DNA from: Gymnopus androsaceus JB14
Taxonomy: Eukaryota; Basidiomycota; Agaricomycetes; Agaricales; Omphalotaceae
Assembly: GCA_009733575.1 (NCBI GenBank)
Contig: ML769401.1
Coordinates: 30,730 to 94,729, forward strand
Reading direction: 5' to 3'
DNA length: 64,000 nt
This document shows, one piece after another, positions 44,195 through 56,849 of the stretch. Under the pieces are notes generated by a model. It was given only the letters and a program-made list of their open reading frames with translations, was not told where the DNA came from and searched no databases. The position numbers were made by a program, and so were the translations under genes. The first letter of the stretch is position 1; every line of letters starts with the position of its first letter.

Positions 44195-46019
44195 ATTGAG
44201 GGAAAGCTCTGGAGTGTGTGTGTGTGTGTGTGTGTGAGAGTAGAGGTGAAGGTCGAAGATGCAGGTTTCGCTGTGATTTGAGAGGTGGCGCAGATGGAAG
44301 TTGAAGTTGAACAGATGAGCGCGCGTGGGCGTTTCTTTCTCTTCTTACATGATCGTCGTGGTCTATTCTGACAAAAGAATTCAACTTGAAAGCTAGTACA
44401 GTACTGCATATAACGAGCAATAGCTCTCATCAAACCCTTAGTATTCAAATCTTCCTTCAAGTTTTTATTCGAGCATTGTTAGTCTGACTTGACTCGACTT
44501 ATACGTTCTCAGCTCCTGGGACTCCTGGTAGTCACTTGGACCTTGGAAATTCGCCCAAAAAACACGGGGCAACTACAAACGTTGTTGGTGCTGTGGCTTT
44601 CTTCTGTTGTTCACGTCCTTTCCGCGTTGTACAACCCAAATGATTTGCGATCCGAATCAAGTCTAGATGTGTTACTGATGAACAAAATCCAAGCCGCCTC
44701 CATGGTGAACTATCAGACTTCTTTCGGGGTTCGCTTACTGCCATGAAGCCAGACCATGGATTGTATTCTCTCTCATATACCGTGATGAACTACTATATCA
44801 ATGGTACTGAGTGTTTTTTCGAGGCTACGTGATGATCGTACGATGGGCAAGCCGTTTAGCCATCCTCCCCAGCGAAGGCACCGTTTGTAGCCCAATCATC
44901 GTTCCAGTGACTCAAATTTCCGCAATCTATCCGTTGAAATATAATATTTGGATTCCACAGTACTCTCCTACTCTCCGGTGTTGGGTCGTCGGTACAAAAG
45001 TTTACTCAACCAGTGTCCTGTTACTCGCCCGGCGCCTGTAATGACCAGAATAGCGTAGATTTACGCCTAGATTTACACTTCGGAACAGCTTTCCGTTGCT
45101 TTGGCGTGATCTAGCTGAGTGAGTAACTATTTCTTGTCGATGAGAAGCCGGTTTTTTGACGCTGTAATGTCTTCTTCCTATATTCTTCCTCAAGATGCTG
45201 TATTTCGGAATGTCAACTCCCACACTCAAGTTTGCTTCGTCCTTCTTGGTTGTCTGATTGATCACCTCCAAACTTCCCCATGGGACATGTCAGGTACTAG
45301 TGCATATGGGATGGCATCGTCAGTGACATTTCCTGTGTATCACTATCTCAACTGACCTTATGTTGGTGCCGCAGTATTGTACTAACCTCTCATGTCACAG
45401 AACACCGCCGTTGGCATCGATTGGATTGATTCAATCCCCTCGAAGCCTTCTTATGGGGAACCTTGTTTTTTAAAATTATACTTCTAGCTGAGCTGCAAGC
45501 TTAGTTAGTCAGAGTGAAATCGTGAGTTTCACCTACATCTGAGGACCAAGTATTAATCAATTCAAATAACAGATAAGTTGATAGCAGTAGGAACGCATGG
45601 CGTTGAGCGCCGAGTGGAATGCTAGAAGGGCCGTTACGCTCTTCCCGAGCTCTCCAGCAATAATGTTCTTGGTATAAGGCTTTTTTATCTCCGGCAATTG
45701 ACGTATCATCATATTTCCACGTATAAAGAAGAGGGAAGAAGACTGTTATGCTCTGTTTCAAAAACCCATTACGCGTTCTTTTGACTTTCCGCATTGACGT
45801 CTATTTGTAATTCCTTGAGTTGTCCAGTCCTTACATCTCGGTGGCCAGTCGTTGGTCTTCACCTTTACGGTGTTCCAGACTGGCTCCTTCCTTGGATGGC
45901 TCACTACCCATTCAGGCATTCGACATATTACACGCGCGACGATGTTGAATTCATTAGCGAGCTTCCGGTGAGCCCATCCCATTGATTCTTGAACACAAGC
46001 TCACCTTGAAATTAAGCCT
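44195..46019. other. Gene-poor intergenic region
   Basis: A (GT)n microsatellite lies at 44213-44236 just upstream of the kinase start. No supported gene is found in the remainder. Confidence 0.45.
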
Positions 46020-46307
46020 ATGAACAGCGAAGAGGATCTCATGCAGGAGCTTCAGACATACGGGCGAGATATATCGTCACCTGTGACAACCGTTCGTTTT
46101 TCTCGCCACCATTCCCCTAGTCCGCTCCCGAAAAGGCGGAGAAGGCTCGGAGGTCAAGTTTCACATGTACTCATGGTATGGTTTTGCGGAATCTTCGTAT
46201 TTGTACCGACAACTTAACACTTGGCGCAAACCAAGGTGCTGAAGACGAAGTTCAGAGAAAGCTTGCAGACGATGAAGAGTACATCTCGTCGGAGGTTCCG
46301 AAGATAA
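46020..46307 (+). CDS. Small hypothetical protein
   Basis: MNSEEDLMQELQTYGRDISS, then an Arg/Ser/Pro-rich basic stretch. A gtatgg donor after VSHVLM and an aaccaag acceptor join it to VLKTKFRESLQTMKSTSRRR and a stop. The highly basic product has no known domain. Support rests only on the splice-compatible frame and the ATG context, so it may be spurious. Confidence 0.25.
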
Positions 46308-46723
46308 GTGGGTGGCTTTGCTTAGAGGTGATTCAATACCTTTAAGTGTTCAATTAATGCTAACGGGCAGCCCTTTGATTTACTACATAGCTGGCGAGGA
46401 TTTGATGCCAAGGCTGTTGGTACCATGGCACGTACTGAAGCTGGGATAATATGCGCTCAAAATATTACTTGACCACGGACACGTTCTTTCCGCATCCCTA
46501 TTCTTTCTACAGATCTCCAAAAATCCCGTACAATTTAGTCAAAGTTGGGTTACGACTGTCTTACGCTTTGACATTCGGGTTGTGCGCCTCTACGGCTCCG
46601 GCCCGCGTACTGTTCTTACAGTATGATGCAATTTATGAACGTCTTTCCTCACCTCTCACCTCTTTTAAGTTTCTGCAGTCCAATCTGAACCTATTTTCAA
46701 GAGCCCTTACATCTACACGAAAC

Positions 46724-48082
46724 ATGAGCCTCAACAAGGAGTCTCGCAAAGATATCTTGATAATCGGGGGCGGAATCATTGGATGCTCGACAGCGTATCA
46801 GCTGAGTCGCCATCCATCGTTCTCACCTTCGACGACTACCATCAAAGTTATAGAGGTAAACAGTCGACATTCTACTTTTAAAGGTTAATGAATGACGGCG
46901 TAGGCCTCGAAACATGGTCCTGCGCAGGGGGCCTCAGGAAAAGCTGGTGGCTTGGTAGCAAAGTGGGCCTATCCTAAGGAATTGGTAGCCGTTTCGTTTG
47001 CGGAGCATGTCAAGCTTGCTCAAGAGCACAATGGAAAGGACCGATGGGGCTGGCGATTCGTAGGTTGTGGTAGCTGGGAAGGGAAAGGTGCTGTACTCTC
47101 TGATGACGCCAGTGGTACTGGAGTCGGAGCAGGTGGCCGAAGGAAAAGTTTAGAGAAAACATTGGGTCTCGAAGGTGGTCGCAAGAGTGATCCTGCGAGC
47201 CGGAAAAGAAAGGGCCTTCCGGAGGATCTTCTGTGGGTCGATGAAGGCCTTACACACAGCTACTCTCCAATGGCATCCGATGGTGATACAGCTCAAGTTC
47301 ATCCATTCCTATTCACGACTAGTATGATGGACCTAGCTGTAGAACGAGGTGCTGAGCTGATATCTGGTCGAGTCACCAGTCTTAATATTAGCGATGGCAA
47401 GGTCACTGGAGTCACTTTTGTTAACACCCATTCAGGTCAAAACGAAACACTTCCCGCCACAGATATAATTCTCGCAGCCGGTGCCTGGTCTCCATCTGTG
47501 TTACCTTCTCTACCTATATCCGCCACTCGAGCGCATAGCATAACCATCCATCCACAACCCTCTGTTAATATCTCCCCATACGTCCTCTTCACCGAGATTG
47601 CCTTACCAGAGCGGCGAGGGCTCACGGTTTCTCCAGAAATATATGCGAGACCTGGAAATGAAGTCTATGCTTGTGGGCCCGGTGACGATTCTCTACTTCC
47701 AGAGAATGTGGATGATGTGCTTGTAGACGAAACTGCTTGTGAAAGTATCCACAAGCATGTGTCGAGTATCTCTCCAGAGCTTCGTGATGGGACAGTAGAT
47801 AAACGGCAAGCCTGCTTCCTTCCCATTGTTGAGACAGGCGGAGGCCCAATGGTTGGTGCCGCTTCTAAAGTTGCTCAAGGCCTATTCATCGCGACCGGGC
47901 ACACCTGCTGGGTAAGAGTGTTTTTAAAACGTCTTTATCATAAACACTAAAAATATTACCCTCTGTTACCTCAGGGTATATGTAACGCTCCAGGGACAGC
48001 CAAAGCGTTGAGTGAGCTTATCATGGATGGACGAATCCAATGTGCCAATTTGAAACGGTTGGATCCATCGAACTTTATTTAG
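46724..48082 (+). CDS. FAD-dependent oxidoreductase, TDA3/DAO type
   Basis: Three exons (46724-46855, 46904-47911, 47975-48082) give 415 residues with no frame break. The N-terminal Rossmann motif ILIIGGGIIGCSTAYQL binds FAD; ASGKAGGLVAKWAYP follows, then DIILAAGAWSPSVLP and, near the end, GPMVGAASKVAQGLFIATGH and CWGICNAPGTAKALSELIM. This order fits the DAO superfamily (glycine or D-amino-acid oxidase-like), and most closely the fungal TDA3 branch. The protein lacks a clear signal or targeting sequence; the substrate amine is not predictable. A 50-residue basic loop (GAGGRRKSLEKTLGLEGGRK) after WEGKGAV is an unusual insertion. It ends with a conserved LDPSNFI. Confidence 0.88.
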
Positions 48083-49732
48083 AGGTACGTTCTAACCAGT
48101 CACCGGGAGAAAACCTGACATGTATTTTTCTTTGCAGTTACATACTGTATCGCGCTTGAATTATTTGTGTGACGCAGCCTAGTTGACTCCTAAGTTCAAG
48201 TAATAATAGTAGGTTCCACTCAGCATCTATCTTAGATCACGTTCATCGGGCCAAGGATGTGTCTTTATACACCGGCACCGAAGACGCTGAACAGGATTCG
48301 GAATGTTTCAACGACCCTGCTGTACTACGCTCCGATTCACTTACCATGTATGGTTTAATTCCCGCGTTTTCCTGCCCGCAGTTGCCTCACGCGCAGGTTC
48401 ATCGACGTCGTTTGAACCATGTTTACAACTATCATACCAATTCATCCCTGCCGGACCCTGCCTTCTTACCTGACTCCACTAGTTTACCATTACGCTGAAC
48501 GCTAACTACCTAAGCAGATTTATCAGAAAAAAATCTTGCGGCCGCGGTGACGGGGTGCTCGAGAATAATTTTAGTTGTGTTCAGGTCGTGTTCTCCTAAG
48601 TGTTGCCTAAGTCAGTAAGTTATCTAAAGCCGGACTCCGAACTTGAAGCTAATTCTATTCGAATGAATTAAAGTGATACGCGCTACTGACCCTTTCCTTG
48701 TATGTGCATATATAGTCCTCTAGAGTCCTCTAGGCTCTAGTCAAACTGTATCAAATGCCGAAGAGAGTGAAATCCACCACAATCCACCTCAGTCGTCAAG
48801 CTTCATTTCGAGAAGTGGCTGTGGCCAATGCCGACGGTAACGCGCGCGGACGACGCCACACTTGATCGATCTTACCGTACCTGAGAACGCGCGCCTTACA
48901 TCCTGGAGCACCTGGAGTCGGAACTTTATATTTTGTATTAATTGAATATTGTCATTTCGATGAACAGATAGGTGCACGCCCCTCAACCTCAGCTCCCAAC
49001 GAACCACAAGTACTTGTACATGTTGTGATGTACATGAAACTTGAATTTTACAGCTTCGACTAGTAGCATCAGCCTCATGGAGATACCATCATCGAATCTG
49101 AGGAAATTTTTTTGGAAGTTCCTTGGACCGTGTACGCAGCAGTACAACCTCCCGACCATGTACCACAGCACCATATCGGTGCTGAAGAGCTCTCGAGCTT
49201 TTTGCTTGAACTATGTACATATATGCACTTCGGAGACGATGGAGCAGAGCCACTAGTTGACACTGACAGAGTGATCTTGATATGATTTCCGGTTCGGAGC
49301 AGGTTCGGAGTGGAATACATATACGTAATACGCGACTACTTTTTTGTTTCTTTCTTCCTATCTTCACTCCCCCCTTCCTTTCACTTCGCGACGTGTCCTC
49401 TGCCGAATTCAAGCGATACCGTAACCGCAAAGCTTGTTTTTACAGAATCCACACATTCAGTCGCATCGGAACTCTTATTATTTCGCCTCTCTTAATCCGC
49501 TGTCACGACCTCTATACGAACCGTTATCCTTTAATATAGAACCTTCCTCGAATTGGCCACGATAAAATGCAACGACCTTCATTACTTGGAAAAAAAGAGC
49601 CTCTAGAGTAGGTGATATACGTACTCATAATTTTTCCGCTAACTGGAACAATCCCCCAGTGCTCTCTGTCTTCATTTTAATGTGGTCAAAACTCTCCATC
49701 CCGCTGGGTCGCCTATACCCACCTTTTTCGAC
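48083..49732. other. Intergenic region
   Basis: No gene or repeat can be supported. Short frames on both strands have no motifs. Confidence 0.4.
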
Positions 49733-50266
49733 ATGCCTATCACGAGAGACGCTTACATGCCCTCCCATGTACTCGCATTGTACCAGTCAACGACAACCTC
49801 ATCTACTTCGCCTCTCATGGTTCCAGTAGATGCAGGGATGTATAACAACGGCTTTCGGGTTGACTTGATCCCCCCTGCCTTACCAGGATCCACCTCACCT
49901 GTACCCTACAATCACCCGAGCTCTCGCGTCCTAACAGTGTCTCTACCTGTGGTCCCAACCTCGGTTCCCCATGTAGCATCTATGCCCCTGCTTCTACTTT
50001 TCGGTTTGAACCTCGAGACTCAAACCAATCTCCTCGCACTTCATCTGCTACCAGCTCAGGTAATCGAAGAATTTCCAAACGCGGCTGCAATGGCTCAGGT
50101 TATGTCCTTACTTCCGGAGGACGACATCCAGCGACGGGTTACATACAACCAAGGGATCTGGAAAAATGTTCTTGCTTTGGGTGTAAGAAACCCCAACGTT
50201 GTGGAACTTATTCGAACCGCTTGGAATGTCACTGCAGAAGCACGGCGTTTGCGCCAACGCTGGTAG
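49733..50266 (+). CDS. Conserved basidiomycete hypothetical protein
   Basis: A single exon of 177 residues begins MPITRDAYMPSHVLALYQST. A longer frame from 49682 starts with GTG and is not needed. The C-terminal half is the conserved part: VPHVASMPLLLLFGLNLETQ, VIEEFPNAAAMAQVMSLLP, GIWKNVLALGV, ELIRTAWNVTAEARRLRQRW. I recognise this pattern from proteins of unknown function in other mushrooms. It is predicted soluble apart from a short LLLLFGL hydrophobic run, with no signal peptide. Confidence 0.7.
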   Translation: MPITRDAYMPSHVLALYQSTTTSSTSPLMVPVDAGMYNNGFRVDLIPPALPGSTSPVPYNHPSSRVLTVSLPVVPTSVPHVASMPLLLLFGLNLETQTNLLALHLLPAQVIEEFPNAAAMAQVMSLLPEDDIQRRVTYNQGIWKNVLALGVRNPNVVELIRTAWNVTAEARRLRQRW

Positions 50267-51230
50267 AACGGTTCATCGAGCCTTGGTATCACCGCTCGAA
50301 ATGACTCGGGTAACGGGTTCACTGAATCCTACTTATGACGAAAAATTCAAGGGGGTTTATTCCGCCTCTCTTACTTTCTTTTACATCTTCCGTTCTTTTT
50401 CTACCATATACATTCTTCTGCCCAATGCTACGGCAGCACTATTTTTTTTTCGCACTTCATCTTGATTGGTGCCGCCTATCGTTTTAATACGCCTCATTCG
50501 TTATAATCCACTTTACGCTACCCTCTGCAAGGATACACGCTTGCCTCCATAGACACTTGCTACATACTGTACCCGGAGTCCCCTCGTCCCCCCTGTTGTT
50601 TGTTCTCAACGTTTGCTCGTATTGCTTTCCTCCGACCACACCATATAATTGTAATCTCATCTTTGCTATCATAAGCCGACATACTTAATATTATACACTT
50701 TTTTATGTCAACTCGCTTGCTGAGATTTAACGGAACGGAGTTGGCGAAAATGGTTATGATGACCCAAGGTACTTGAATCAATAGAGCTCTCGAGGTTGCC
50801 TTCCAGGACCACATCGAACATTAGTGCGCATTGACCACCGGTTCCTGTACGTTAAAAATGCCAAAAAGTAGCTCAGGTACGCACCAGCTTCCATACTTAC
50901 GAGCTGAAAAAAATAGCGAAAGACGAATACACGCACAATAAAAAGCGAGGGCGATAGTTCACTTGAAGCTGGAAGGCAATACAAGTGCATTCCCGCGAGT
51001 AGCAATAACCATCTCTTGGCCCTGCCTTGACAGGTCGTGGAATCCAGGCATTCTCGGACCACTTACACAGGCATTCAGATCAATTCCACGTAGACAGGAG
51101 AAATCCTGCAGATGTGATCTGCGGTGGATCATTTGAAACGTTCGGTGATAATATTTGAGCCTCACTGACAGATAGCATGGCAATCGAAGCTGAGGTATAA
51201 TCGCAACTGTAGCATTCAAGACAGAAGAAA
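50267..51230. other. Intergenic region
   Basis: The 3' flank of the preceding gene is pyrimidine-rich; no gene is supported. Confidence 0.4.
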
Positions 51231-51966
51231 TCAGTTCCTTGAACGCATATAGAAAGGTTTAGTTACGGTATAGCAGCTGTAAGATCTGAGATTCGGCTCT
51301 CGTGTAGCCAATACCGTCCCGCAAGCGAAGAACAAGTTCATTTTCGCGCATGTAGCAGACTTAGGCCTTTCTTTTGATGGACAAGACGAAAATGACGACA
51401 CTGGAGATGCTTTAGATGTTGGACGGGCATGAGAAACACCGCGCTCAACATTCTTTAGAGTATTAATGCGACGATTCTTAAAGTCGATAAAGAGCGCAAA
51501 CGCATTAGAGGATGAACATACCAGTTCAGTACATTCGGTGAGCACAATGCAAATAAGTTCAATTCTCTTGGAAAACACGACTCGGAAGAGCGCAAGAGAG
51601 AAAGCCTTTTGCAAAGTATTTCAGAGTATTTCGCCTGAGCAGGCTACAGCACACCTTTTAGTGCCTCCTTTTCGTACCTCTAGATAGAGGTATTGAAGAT
51701 TTGGATGAAACATAAATAGCCGGACGATTTTCGAGAGGAATGAGGTCTAGATGATAGTCTTCAATATCTGTAGGATTAGGCTCGAGGTTGTCTACGCAGG
51801 CGACGGGGTCGCTAGCGTAGCACGCTCCATTTTCGACAGGAAGTCGCAAATGAAGCTGAGATTCTAGAATAGTGAGAGAGGACGTTCGCGACTCTGACCA
51901 GGAAAAGACACAATGCATGACTACAAGAGGCTCGCCGCCGCTCGAGGCGCCATTGTGTAGAGTCAT
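51231..51966 (-). CDS. Possible hypothetical gene
   Basis: A minus-strand frame from 51966 (MTLHNGASSGGEPLVVMHCV) runs to 51676 with a plausible gtacga donor. A second minus frame at 51614-51231 (CIVLTECTELVCSSSNAFAL...) may be a later exon, but no clean splice joins them. Composition is protein-like in places; no family is recognised. Confidence 0.25.
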
Positions 51967-52354
51967 TATAGCAGGAGATGCCAGTGGTCAAGAGCAAGTC
52001 AAGAGCCATTCAAGTTTAGACACGAGTGAATTGATGGATAAGCAGATTTTGTCAACTTCCAGGCAGAATAACGATCACAAGACTTGACCTGATGCGCTTC
52101 GTCATGCACCCTAGCTTGGTGACCCGCCATCTAGAGGATCGGTATGATTCGTAAAATCCTCGTACATGCACCCTAGAGAGAGAAAATCGAATTCAGGATG
52201 CTATTACAAAATACAAAGACAATAATTGATATGGAAAACGGCAAGAACTACGTATGTACAAGAAAAACACCGAGCTCAGAGTTCGATGCTAATTAAAACG
52301 GAAATCATCCTCCAGCCCAGCTAGAGTGTATATACAGATATGACTTTGATAAAT

Positions 52355-55300
52355 CTATGATCCGACGTCCATAGCCATCGAACTAGAAGCTCCTACATTC
52401 CCAGCACCAGCTCTACTCTTCCTCCTCGCATACTCGCTTTGCCTTGCCCTCTTCTTCGCGCTCAACACAACATTTGCCTCGCTACTTCTAGTTCCAGATA
52501 CACCAACATGACTCCTCCGTGCTCCGCCCGCACTCTTCCTCGGCGCCTTGTGCACTCCTACACCAAGGCTCGATCGTTTCGCAGCCAAACCAACAGCAGA
52601 AGGGTCTGCATTATCTGGGCCTGGATTCGTCGACGGACCCGATCCTGGTCCAGAAGCCGAACGTTGAGAAGCTAGTTTGGCGATGACCTTTGAACGGGAT
52701 ATGCGCGGCTTTCGACCACCCACTGAACGCTGCCTAGCAACACCAGTACCAGGCTGAATGACAGTTTGAGAGCTTCCGCCACGAACTGGAGAAGGTAGTC
52801 CAGAGCCCATAGGAACAACAAGCGGCTTGCTGAAGATCTTTCCGGCTCCGGGTGAAGTAGTATTGGAAGGCGAAGGAAGATCGGATGGCTTTTCGGCTGG
52901 AACATTCAAAGCACCAGACTTGAGCTTGCTAACCCCTGCCGTTTTGGCCAGAGAGCTGGCAGTGGGCGCGAGGAGACGAGAACTCGTTGAACCAACATTT
53001 CCCTGATGTAGATTTCCGCGGGCTCCAAGACTGGAAACCTTGGAGGACGGTACAGATGTCGTTGAGGTACGGGAGGTTCTGGTTCCACCAACACCTATGG
53101 AAGAACCGCCAGTACGACTCGCTACAGAACTGTTGCGCGTGGACATGGTACCAGTAGTCGACGTGCGGATGCTGCTACTTCTGGTGTGAGCCGTAAATGA
53201 GGGTAGAGGGGAACGAGACCGAGCAGAGTTGATAGTTGCAGCCACAGAGCCCAACGAGTTCATCGTTCCACTGTTGGATGCATTCCTGCTATGTGAAGTG
53301 CGAATAGAAGAAGATGCCGGAGCCGTTGATGGTTTAGAACTTGTTCCAGTTGTTGAAACTTTCCTCTGAACGCTAGAGGAAGGGGGTGCCATTTTGCCCT
53401 TCGCGCTAGAAGCTCCTGCGGTCGATGTAGGAGCAGTAGATGTCGTACTGGAGGAAGTCACGGGCGCTGGTTTGGGTACAGTGGCAGGAGCAGGAGCCGA
53501 AGCTTTCTTGCCTCCACCCCAGACGCCCTTCACAATAGACTTTGCAGCAGTGGAGAGAAAACCGAACCGCGATTTGGCCGCCGGCTTGGGTGGCGGTTTG
53601 TCTAAACAGTCAATACTGGTCAGCAACAGAGAGATATTCGTGCTTGAGAAGAAAACTTACGGAGAATACTTTTTCGACCAACACTAGCTCTTCCTCGGCC
53701 CATACTAGCTCGTCCATTCGCAGCGCTACTTCTCCTTCGGGCACGGTTCAACTCTAGCTTTCGACGAATGGCCTCACGTTCCTTCTCCGACCTTTCTGCG
53801 GCTACTTCCTCATCGTCTTCGTCCTTTTCACCAGCATCCTCATTACCGGAGAACTCCACCCTAGCCTTCTTCCCAACTGGCGCGGCTTCCTCCTCATCGT
53901 CATCGTCGCCAAAGCCTCCTGGAACTGTCCTCCTAGTGTTACTGATTACTCGGGTACTCGGTCTTTTCACCGGTCCCGGGCGAGCCTCCCCTAGTGCACT
54001 CGACTTTCTCTTCCTTCCCACCTGCACTGGCTCATCATCCAAAGCGGAGCTGGAAGAACCCGGATTCGTCTTCGTGGGCGACGACAGTCCAGCGATTTTA
54101 TTCTTGCGGTCCAAATACGTCGCGATACTCTCCATCCCTTCAAAGTGATTCTGGTGCGCTTTATCAAACTTTTCCCTCACATCCTTCTTCGCAGCATTAA
54201 CACCAAAGCTCTTTCGTAAAGGCTTGATCTCCCGATCGGTGTAGACTTTCTTGCTGTTGGGAGTAAGATCGCCTCCTGCCCCAGGACGCAGGGTCGATAT
54301 CAGAGATGTTCCGACGGTCTCGACGCCATCAGCAAGCAAACGTCGGTTCATCTCATCTAGAACCGATGTAGCTGCGGACTGGAATTGTGCGTTAGACACT
54401 CGATGCTGTGGCAACGGCGATCCAAATATAAACGGTTCTGGCTTGGCAACGGAAGGACTGGAAGCAGTGGGGTTTGGTGCGGGGATGGAAAGACTGCCAG
54501 GAACAAGGACTTCGGACTTTGTAGCAGGAAGGTCGTCCATTGGCAAATCTGGGTAAATTTTGACATTTTCCCCTTGCCCGTGCCCCGAAGGACTTCCTAG
54601 CACCAGATCGAATGCCGTGTTCCATGGTTTTAGCTGTGGTGTGCTAGTGCTCTCGTTGTTGAAAGTGTCAAAGGTCGAAGTAGCGGGCCCAGGAGAATCT
54701 GCAACACCTGTCATAGATGATGACGAAACTAATCGAATCGTCGTTGTGGGCCCTGCGGTGCTTTTCCTGGGAGTGGCGAGCCCGAAGCCCAAGCTAAACC
54801 GAGCATCACCCAAGCTCAGTCTGGCATTATCTGGTGCAGGCGCTCCAGGACGAAGGACATGACCTGGCAGCGGAGCACTGTCCTCCCTGTTGGTAAAGTC
54901 GAATTTAGAGAGTGTAGCAGGAGTAGGAGGCTTTACGCTAAAGTGAGGAAAGTCGGAAAAATGGTCTGTTTGGGGCATCTGAGAGGGCGAAGTTATGGGA
55001 AGACTTGTATAAGGAGTAGCGTGTTTGGAAAGCTCGTCGTCAATGGTTGTCGCATGTCCTTTCCCGCGAGCTAGGACTGGCACAGGAGGTTCGGAAAAGG
55101 ATACGAGCGTGGTGTCAAAACTTGTCCCTGCAGCAGCAGATTTGGCAGAAGTGCTGCGCTTAAGCCCTAAAGAAGAGGCCAAGGCCTTGATAGAGGACGA
55201 TACAGTGGAAGCTAAAGTTCAAAATAAGTCGATTGAGTTTGAACAAAAAAAAAATTCGGCGTACACTTTGAGCCACCAGTTCCAAATTCACGGTTTGAAC

Positions 55301-55668
55301 CGAGACTTTTCAAGGTTCCGTTTCTAGATCCACTATCTTCACCATCGCACTCTGCTATACTCTCCATAGCTTCCCATTGCTCGCTAGGCCTAGGAAGGTT
55401 CATTGTCGTGTTGTAAGAATTTTCTTTGGCTTCATCGTCTGTATCCATATTATCGTTTCCAAGCGTATCGACTCCTCGCAGCGATGCTCAAAGGAGCATC
55501 CTTTGGAAGATCCTCGGCGACCTTCTTCAACCTCTGGATTAGTTCCACATTCTTTCCGGATGCCTTGATTGAGTGAATTTTGCAGAGTTTCACCAGCTGG
55601 TCGCGTTTAAGTGAGTGTAAAGCTGGAGAGTTGAACAGAATTTCCGTTGTTTGTGAAGAGGAAGACAT
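52355..55668 (-). CDS. SAP-domain, Ser/Arg-rich nuclear protein (NUSAP-like layout)
   Basis: The start at 55668 is MSSSSQTTEILFNSPALHSL. Residues 15-50 form a SAP motif (LHSLKRDQLVKLCKIHSIKA then NVELIQRLKKV), a DNA-binding helix pair. The frame then changes near 55480 by one base into DTLGNDNMDTDDEAKEN. The central exon (53661 to about 55210) has ARFSLGFGLATPRKS, EMNRRLLADGVETVG, REKFDKAHQNHFEGMESIA and an acidic/basic ERSEKEREAIRRKLELNRARRR helix. The last exon (52355-53601) has KSRFGFLSTAAKSIVKGVWG and long Ser/Thr/Arg tracts. An N-terminal SAP with a basic, microtubule-binding-like C-terminus recalls NUSAP; this is inference. Confidence 0.7.
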
Positions 55669-56849
55669 TGTATGCCACGGTCGAGATTGACCGCAGATCA
55701 ATGTGGTTTGGGAGAAAGTGAAGAATAAACGAACTAATAGGTCACGAGGTCGTGTCGCAACTAGCAGCTTATGACTCGTTTCTTATGACTCGATTTCCTT
55801 CACTCAATTCACCTCTCCTCTCTCGCAGACCATATCTCGTCTCTCTCTGATGCACTTGCGCTTTTGCCGATGTTTACCTTCAAATGGCTCTTAGTTTTTT
55901 GGCCATAGTCTGTAGCATCTTTTCAGATTGTCAAGGCTTCAGCTTACTCAGGTATCTTTATGCATCTAATGAAGAAGACTGTGCTAGATGAGCTCTTGTG
56001 TTAGAGCGGGAAAAGGACATGGCTTGAGGTGACATACATGCCTGCGTTTCTGCATGATAAGTATGAGTAGCTCGTCCTTTCGTCTTTGCTCCTCGATTCT
56101 TTTTCTTACTGTGTAATTCTGATTAGTATGAAATAGCGTATGTTCCGAATTATCTTGTCGTACGCAAACAGTGATCTTCTCAACAATTTTCAGTGATGCT
56201 CTACGAACTATCTTAGCTAGTAGTACTAGTAGACTGCCTTCATCGTCGACGTGACATCCTTAAAGCACACGAAGCCGACATTCACGAAGAGAGCCCGCTG
56301 ATTCTCAAGATGAGTGGGACGCTTCTATAAACCGATGGCACGCACTTTCTTTCCCATTCAAAGTACTCCTTTAAATCGCAATCCGGGTACGTTTCATGAC
56401 ATGCCAATAATACAAACAGAAATCAAGAAGATTGGCCTCCGCGCACCGACTGCGTTCATGGTTTTGGTTAGTCTCCTTTGACCAGATTCGCTATATCTTC
56501 ATCGTGTAGGTCGAAAGAATGCCGCAAGCCGTTAAGACTAACGCCTTGTCTTATCTAGATGTCACTTCGGCGTTGAATAGACTTGCTTTGACCGAGCTCG
56601 GTTCTTCCGTTCCATGCTAGAATCCGCATAAAATTAAAACCAACACAACCGTTTATTTAAAACGGGCTGTTTCAGTGAACGTGACGCAATTTCCCGTCAC
56701 TCCAATAACCGACTTCTTCCGAGTGCTCCTCATTTCTTACGACTTCATCCGCATCGGCCATTCGTAATCTGTCTCAAACTTCCGTCCTCGTCGTGAATCT
56801 CGCTACTATAAAGCCCTATAGCACGGCAGAATACCGCCATACCAGTGTG
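55669..56849. other. Divergent promoter region
   Basis: It lies between the SAP-domain gene and the NADH dehydrogenase gene. No gene is supported. Confidence 0.45.

Noticed and set aside
45758..45985. Minus-strand frame MGWAHRKLANEFNIV... as a helix-turn-helix transposase piece
   Set aside because: Superficial resemblance only; no further transposase motifs or terminal repeats nearby.
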